Origin: Acetobacteraceae bacterium
GTDB taxonomy: Bacteria > Pseudomonadota > Alphaproteobacteria > Acetobacterales > Acetobacteraceae
Assembly: GCA_003133265.1 (NCBI GenBank)
Contig: PKWQ01000271.1
Location: 1-10,750, forward strand
Reading direction: 5' to 3'
Length of the DNA: 10,750 nucleotides
The notes below the pieces were generated by a model. It was not told the origin of the DNA, did no database searches, and worked only from the letters and a program-made list of their open reading frames with translations. This document shows positions 6,620 through 10,750 of this stretch, piece after piece (within the stretch, counting starts at the first letter, position 1; the number at the start of each line of letters is the position of its first letter). Both the position numbers and the translations under genes were made by a program.

Positions 6620-7459
6620 GGCGCGGTGCAGGCCGATCTGGATGCGGTGGAGGCGATCGTCCGTGCCGCCGGCACCTCGTTCTATCGCGGCATGGCGGTG
6701 TTGCCGCCGGACCGCCGGCACGCGATGTACGCGATCTACGCCTTCTGCCGCATCGTCGACGACATTGTCGATGAGGAAGGCCCGTTCGCCGACAAGGTGC
6801 CATTGCTCGCCGCCTGGCGCGCCAGGATCGACGGCCTGTATCGCGGCGAGGCCGACGATCCGGTGACGCGCGTGCTGGTGATCGCGACGAAGACCTTCGG
6901 GCTGCGCCGGCAGGATTTCCTGGACCTGATCGACGGCATGCAGATGGACGCCGAGGAGGTGATCGTCGCGCCCACGCTGGGCAGGCTCGACCTCTATTGC
7001 GACCGGGTGGCGGCTTCCGTCGGCCGGCTGTCGGTGCGGGCCTTCGGCGACGCCTCGCCCGCTGCTGACCGGGTCGCCTATGCGCTGGGGCGGGCGCTGC
7101 AACTGACCAACATCCTGCGCGACGTGGCCGAGGATGCGGAGCGCGGCCGGCTGTATTTGCCGCGCGAATATCTGGACGCCGAGGGCGTGCCGCGCGACCC
7201 GCGCGCCGCGCTGGCGCATCCCGCGCTGGGGCGGGTCTGCGCGCGGCTCGCCGCGTTGGCGCACGCGCATTTCCGGGCCGCGCGGACAGCGATGGATGCG
7301 TGCGACCGGCACGCGATGAAGCCGGCACGGCTGATGGGCGCGACCTATGGCGCCATCCTCTCGCGCCTGGAGGCGGCCGGCTGGGCCGACCCGACGCGTC
7401 GCGTCGGCCTGCCAAAATGGCAGAAGCTCTGGCTCGTGCTACGTTACGGGCTGGTATGA
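6584..7459 (+). CDS. hpnD: Presqualene diphosphate synthase HpnD
   Basis: A 291-residue squalene/phytoene synthase-family protein, numbered from the GTG at 6584. It has SFYRGM at 32-37, the first aspartate motif D59-D60-I-V-D63, YCDRVAASVG at 138-147, and the second motif N176-I-L-R-D180-V-A-E-D184 followed by RGRLYLPREYL. Family knowledge: it joins two farnesyl diphosphates head-to-head into presqualene diphosphate, the substrate of HpnC. The start is uncertain. GTG 6584 overlaps the hpnC stop as GTGA, like the other junctions, but GTG 6596 and ATG 6608 are also in frame and none has a clear Shine-Dalgarno. The extra N-terminal residues read VTPPVTPPMTPL, a tetrapeptide repeat. A start at 6608 would give 283 residues, closer to the usual length. 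The end overlaps hpnE in ATGA. Confidence 0.94.
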   Translation: MTPPVTPPMTPLGAVQADLDAVEAIVRAAGTSFYRGMAVLPPDRRHAMYAIYAFCRIVDDIVDEEGPFADKVPLLAAWRARIDGLYRGEADDPVTRVLVIATKTFGLRRQDFLDLIDGMQMDAEEVIVAPTLGRLDLYCDRVAASVGRLSVRAFGDASPAADRVAYALGRALQLTNILRDVAEDAERGRLYLPREYLDAEGVPRDPRAALAHPALGRVCARLAALAHAHFRAARTAMDACDRHAMKPARLMGATYGAILSRLEAAGWADPTRRVGLPKWQKLWLVLRYGLV

Positions 7460-8697
7460 GCGGTCGTATCCATGTCATCGGCGCCGGCCTTGCGGGACTG
7501 TCCGCGGCGCTGAGCCTGACCGAAGCCGGCCACGCGGTGACGGTCTACGAGGCCGGACCGGTCGCCGGCGGGCGCTGCCGGTCCTACCTGGACCGCGAGC
7601 TCGGCATCCGCGTCGATAACGGCAACCACCTGCTGCTGTCCGGCAACCGCGACGCGATGCGGTTCCTGGAGACGATCGGCGCGGACCAGTCGCTGGCGGG
7701 GCCGGGCGAGCCGGCGTTTCCGTTCATGGACCTGGCCAGCGGCGCGCGCTGGACGCTGCGGCCGAACCGGGGCCGGCTGCCCTGGTGGATTTTTTCCCGT
7801 GCTCGCCGGGTGCCGGGGACACGCGCCGCCGACTACTTGAAACTATTGTCGCTGCCGCGCCTGACCGACGACCGGACGGTTGCCGCGATGTTGCCGCCGG
7901 GCGCGTTGTACGAACGCCTGATCGAACCGCTGGCCATCGCCGCGTTGAATACACGCCCGGAGGTCGGGCTGGCGCGGCTGCTCGGCGCGGTGGTGCGCGA
8001 GACGCTGATGCGCGGTGGGGCGGCCTGCATTCCGTGTTTTCCGCGTCAGGGGCTGTCGGAATCGCTGATCGACCCGGCGCTGGCCTGGCTTGAGGCGCGC
8101 GGCACGCAGGTGCTGTTCGGCCGGCGGATCGCGGCACTGGACGTCGTGGCCGGCCGGGTGGCCGCGCTGCGGACCGCGGACGGCACGGTCGCGCTCGATC
8201 CGGCCGATCGGGTGGTGCTGGCGGTTCCGCCCTGGGTGGCGTCCGCCCTGCTGCCGGGCCTGACCGCGCCGGATGCGTTCGAGGCGATCGTCAACGTGCA
8301 TTACCGGCTGGATTTTTCTCCGACCGCCGCCGGTTTCGTCGGCCTGATCGGCGGAATGGCGGAATGGGTGTTCGAAAAGCCGGGCCACGCCTCGGTCACC
8401 ATCAGCGCCGCGAACCGGATCGTCGATATGCCATCGGACATAATCGCGCAAAAAATCTGGCCCGAGGTCAGCGCCGCGTTGCAGCTGACCGAACCGATGC
8501 CCAGATGGCGGGTGGTGAAAGAGAAACGTGCGACCTTCGCCGCCACCGCCGAGCAGGACCGCAGGCGGCCAGGACCGCGCACCGCGCTCGGCAACCTGTT
8601 TTTGGCGGGGGATTGGGTTGCGACAGGCTTGCCCGCAACGATCGAAGGTGCGATCAGGTCCGGGCGAAACGCGGCAGAGATGCTCCTTGCCACCTGA
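7456..8697 (+). CDS. hpnE: Hydroxysqualene dehydroxylase HpnE (FAD-dependent)
   Basis: A 413-residue flavin amine oxidase/phytoene desaturase-type protein. The N-terminal dinucleotide-binding motif is IGAGLAG (Gly9, Gly11, Gly14), with Glu32 at the end of the second strand to bind the FAD ribose, followed by GPVAGGRCRS at 34-43. The C-terminal FAD motif is FLAGDWVATGLPATIEGA at about 382-399. VDNGNHLLLSG around 53-63 is typical of HpnE. Family knowledge: it reduces hydroxysqualene to squalene with FADH2, completing the HpnC-D-E route that replaces classical squalene synthase. The ATG overlaps the hpnD stop in ATGA; the Shine-Dalgarno is weak (ACGGG at 7446-7450), so coupling is likely. Carotenoid-type desaturases share the fold, but the context makes HpnE much more likely. 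The central part (around 7840-7950) is slightly richer in A+T than its surroundings. Confidence 0.94.
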   Translation: MSGRIHVIGAGLAGLSAALSLTEAGHAVTVYEAGPVAGGRCRSYLDRELGIRVDNGNHLLLSGNRDAMRFLETIGADQSLAGPGEPAFPFMDLASGARWTLRPNRGRLPWWIFSRARRVPGTRAADYLKLLSLPRLTDDRTVAAMLPPGALYERLIEPLAIAALNTRPEVGLARLLGAVVRETLMRGGAACIPCFPRQGLSESLIDPALAWLEARGTQVLFGRRIAALDVVAGRVAALRTADGTVALDPADRVVLAVPPWVASALLPGLTAPDAFEAIVNVHYRLDFSPTAAGFVGLIGGMAEWVFEKPGHASVTISAANRIVDMPSDIIAQKIWPEVSAALQLTEPMPRWRVVKEKRATFAATAEQDRRRPGPRTALGNLFLAGDWVATGLPATIEGAIRSGRNAAEMLLAT

Positions 8698-8713
8698 TCC
8701 GCAACCCGGTGCC

Positions 8714-10666
8714 ATGCCGTACGATCCATCCATCGCTCCGTCGCTGCCGGATGACGCGCTTGTCGCGGCGGCGACGCGCGCGGGCGAGGCACTCAATCGG
8801 CACCGCCGGCCCGACGGGCACTGGGTGTTCGAGCTGGAGGCGGATGCCACCATTCCCGCCGAATATGTGCTGCTGGAACACTATCTGGACCGCATCGATC
8901 CGCCGCTTCAGGCCAGGATCGGCGTCTATCTCCGCTCCATCCAGGGCGCCCACGGCGGATGGCCGCTGTTTCATGACGGCGCGCTGAATATCTCCGCCAG
9001 CGTGAAGGCGTATTTCGCGCTGAAGACGATCGGCGACGATCCGGACGCGCCGCACATGGCCCGCGCCCGCGAGGCGATCCTTGCCGCCGGCGGGGCGGAG
9101 CGGACCAACGTGTTCACCCGCATCCAGCTCGCTTTGTTCGGCCAGGTGCCCTGGCGCGCGGTGCCGGTGATGCCGGTGGAGATCATGCACCTGCCGCTGT
9201 GGTTCCCCTTCCACCTGTCGAAAATCAGCTACTGGTCGCGCACGGTGATCGTTCCGCTGCTGGTGTTGATGGCGCTGAAGCCGGTCGCGCGCAATCCGCG
9301 CGGCGTGTCGGTCCAGGAGCTGTTCCGCACGCCGCCCGAGCAGATCCGCGACTGGATACGCGGGCCCTACCGCTCGGCCTGGGGCCGGTTCTTCAAGGGG
9401 ATCGACGTGGTGCTGCGCCGCGTGGAGCCCGCCTTCCCGAAAGCCGTGCGCCGGCGCGCCATCGAGGCGGCGCGGGCGTTCGTCACCGAGCGGCTGAACG
9501 GCGAGGACGGGCTGGGCGCGATCTATCCCGCCATGGCCAATGCGGTGATGATGTTCGATGTGCTGGGGTATCCGCCCGACCACCCCGATGCCGCCATCGC
9601 CTGGGCATCCGTGCGCAGGCTGCTGGTGATCGAGGAAGACCGCGCCTATTGCCAGCCCTGCCTGTCGCCGGTGTGGGACACCGGCCTCGCCGGTCTGACG
9701 ATGGCGGAGGCCGGGTTCATCGACGGCGGTGGCGCAACCTCACCATGCGTGGCCGACGCCTGCACTTGGCTGGCCGAGCGGCAGATCAACGATGTGGTCG
9801 GCGACTGGTCGGTGCGCCGGCCGGGTCTGGCGCCCGGCGGCTGGGCGTTCCAGTACAACAACGCGCATTACCCGGACGTGGACGACACCGCCGTGGTGGG
9901 CATGCTGCTGCATCGCAACGGCGATCCGGCGCACGCCCAGTCGATCGCGCGCGCGCGCGACTGGATCGTGGGGATGCAGAGCAGCGACGGCGGCTGGGGC
10001 GCGTTCGAGCCGGAGAACACGCATCTCTATCTGAACCACATTCCCTTCGCCGATCACGGCGCGCTGCTCGACCCGCCGACCGCGGACGTAACCGCACGCT
10101 GCGTCTCGTTCCTGGCGCAGATCGGCATGGCCAAGCACGATCCGGTGCTGGTGCGCGCCGTCGAGTATCTCCGACGCGAGCAGGAGGCGGACGGCAGCTG
10201 GTTCGGCCGCTGGGGCACAAACTACATCTACGGCACCTGGTCGGCGCTGTGCGCGCTGAACGCGGCGGGGCTGTCGCATGAGGAGCCGTGCATACGCCGT
10301 GCGGTGGACTGGTTGGTCTCGGTCCAGCGCGACGACGGCGGCTGGGGCGAGGACGAGGAAAGCTACGCCGCCGCGTCGCATGGCCGTTACAAAGAGAGCG
10401 CGCCGAGTCAGACCGCCTGGGCGCTATTGGGGCTGATGGCCGCCGGAGAGGCGGACAGCCCGGTCGTCGCGCGCGGCATCGCCTATCTGATGGCGACCCA
10501 GCGTGAGGACGGAGAGTGGAACGAGTTGCCCTACACGGCGGTCGGTTTTCCGCGCGTGTTCTATCTGCGCTACCACGGCTACCGGCTGTTCTTCCCGCTG
10601 ATGGCGCTCGCGCGCTACCGCAACCTGCGGTCCGGCAACACACGGCAGGTGGTGTTTGGCTTTTAG
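8714..10666 (+). CDS. shc: Squalene-hopene cyclase
   Basis: A 650-residue class II triterpene cyclase (also called hpnF), full length. The protonating motif is D388-V-D390-D391-T-A. SPVWDTGLA at 318-326 carries Trp321, the counterpart of an active-site tryptophan. QW-type repeats are visible at RRPDGHW (31-37), QGAHGGW (77-83), QSSDGGW (422-428), QEADGSWF (490-497), QRDDGGW (538-544) and QREDGEW (596-602). YPAMANAVMM at 271-280 is characteristic of proteobacterial enzymes. Family knowledge: a homodimeric monotopic membrane protein that cyclises squalene to hopene and hopanol. It follows hpnE by 16 bases; the ATG at 8714 has no strong ribosome binding site. The frame stays open upstream to 8528, but that part overlaps the conserved FAD end of hpnE. 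The final bases overlap the predicted start of hpnG. Confidence 0.97.
   Translation: MPYDPSIAPSLPDDALVAAATRAGEALNRHRRPDGHWVFELEADATIPAEYVLLEHYLDRIDPPLQARIGVYLRSIQGAHGGWPLFHDGALNISASVKAYFALKTIGDDPDAPHMARAREAILAAGGAERTNVFTRIQLALFGQVPWRAVPVMPVEIMHLPLWFPFHLSKISYWSRTVIVPLLVLMALKPVARNPRGVSVQELFRTPPEQIRDWIRGPYRSAWGRFFKGIDVVLRRVEPAFPKAVRRRAIEAARAFVTERLNGEDGLGAIYPAMANAVMMFDVLGYPPDHPDAAIAWASVRRLLVIEEDRAYCQPCLSPVWDTGLAGLTMAEAGFIDGGGATSPCVADACTWLAERQINDVVGDWSVRRPGLAPGGWAFQYNNAHYPDVDDTAVVGMLLHRNGDPAHAQSIARARDWIVGMQSSDGGWGAFEPENTHLYLNHIPFADHGALLDPPTADVTARCVSFLAQIGMAKHDPVLVRAVEYLRREQEADGSWFGRWGTNYIYGTWSALCALNAAGLSHEEPCIRRAVDWLVSVQRDDGGWGEDEESYAAASHGRYKESAPSQTAWALLGLMAAGEADSPVVARGIAYLMATQREDGEWNELPYTAVGFPRVFYLRYHGYRLFFPLMALARYRNLRSGNTRQVVFGF
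10647..10651 (+). promoter_or_regulatory. Probable ribosome binding site of hpnG inside the end of shc
   Basis: AGGTG, extended upstream by GGC, lies four bases before a TTG at 10656 in the hpnG frame. It supports an hpnG start that overlaps the last 11 bases of shc. Confidence 0.4.
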
Positions 10667-10750
10667 TCGGATCGGCGTGGTCGTCGGCATGCGGGCGGAA
10701 GCGCGCATCGCCTCCCGCCTGGGATGGATGGTCGGCATCGGCGGCGGCAC
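10656..10750 (+). CDS. hpnG: Hopanoid-associated phosphorylase HpnG, 3'-truncated by the window end
   Basis: About 31 codons are visible. From TTG 10656 the frame reads MAFSRIGVVVGM then RAEARIASRLGWMVGIGGG, the first beta strand of the nucleoside phosphorylase fold (IGVVVGM followed by EAR) and the start of the next strand with a glycine run. Family knowledge: HpnG is thought to release adenine from adenosylhopane, giving a ribosyl- or phosphoribosylhopane on the way to bacteriohopanetetrol. A start at GTG 10677 would cut into the first strand, so the upstream TTG is preferred, with AGGTG at 10647-10651. The place directly after shc fits the common shc-hpnG-hpnH order; hpnH itself is outside the window. 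The call rests on a short fragment plus context. Confidence 0.65.
   Translation, partial: MAFSRIGVVVGMRAEARIASRLGWMVGIGGG

Noticed and set aside
7785..7960. Slightly A+T-richer patch inside hpnE, considered as a breakpoint or insertion
   Set aside because: The reading frame is continuous and HpnE has normal length and both FAD motifs; the deviation is small.
8528..8713. Possible longer N-terminus for squalene-hopene cyclase
   Set aside because: The region encodes the conserved C-terminal FAD motif of HpnE in another frame, and the extension has no cyclase-like sequence.
9164..10109. Arg462 of squalene-hopene cyclase (DVTARC) at the place of a catalytic-partner His in the Alicyclobacillus enzyme, considered as an anomaly
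   Set aside because: As far as I recall, DVTxRC is the common form in proteobacterial cyclases, and all other hallmarks are intact, so it is probably a lineage feature.
3566..10750. The hopanoid cluster as a novel system
   Set aside because: Gene content and order (hpnABCDE-shc-hpnG) match known hopanoid operons; only details of the junctions stand out.

Overview
The window reads as chromosomal DNA of a GC-rich alphaproteobacterium, most likely of the Acetobacteraceae/Rhodospirillales type. The basis is the very high third-position G+C, a membrane-bound ferritin (MbfA) typical of Alphaproteobacteria, and a hopanoid cluster in the order hpnABCDE-shc-hpnG. All ten genes lie on the + strand and are tightly packed. 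The largest gap is 53 bases and no stretch above 300 bases lacks a gene. I see no rRNA, tRNA, CRISPR array, insertion sequence or phage gene.

Region 1 (1-2012) holds two enolase-superfamily enzymes in tandem. The first lacks its N-terminus because the window starts inside it. Its catalytic set is unusual (KxH, with Ser where an Asp or Lys is expected). The second is a complete mandelate-racemase-type enzyme with a full set of catalytic residues. They probably act on sugar acids or other hydroxy acids, but the substrates cannot be read from the sequence.

Region 2 (2051-3569) holds mbfA, a ferritin-like/VIT1 fusion that exports iron across the inner membrane. A small four-helix cytochrome b561 follows seven bases later, and its ribosome binding site overlaps the mbfA stop codon.

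Region 3 (3623-10750) is a hopanoid operon: hpnA (sugar epimerase-like), hpnB (membrane glycosyltransferase), hpnC, hpnD and hpnE (three-step squalene synthesis from farnesyl diphosphate), shc/hpnF (squalene-hopene cyclase) and the first 95 bases of hpnG. HpnD makes presqualene diphosphate, HpnC converts it to hydroxysqualene, HpnE reduces that to squalene, and Shc cyclises squalene to hopene or hopanol. HpnG belongs to side-chain maturation after adenosylhopane. Four successive junctions are 4-base ATGA/GTGA overlaps, which implies translational coupling. A candidate sigma-70-type promoter sits in the 53-base gap before hpnA.

The core content is a known pathway, and I do not see a clearly undescribed system. 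The points most worth a second look are the odd active site of the first enolase-family enzyme, the mbfA-cytochrome b561 pairing, and a triplicated stop/start module at the hpnC-hpnD junction.
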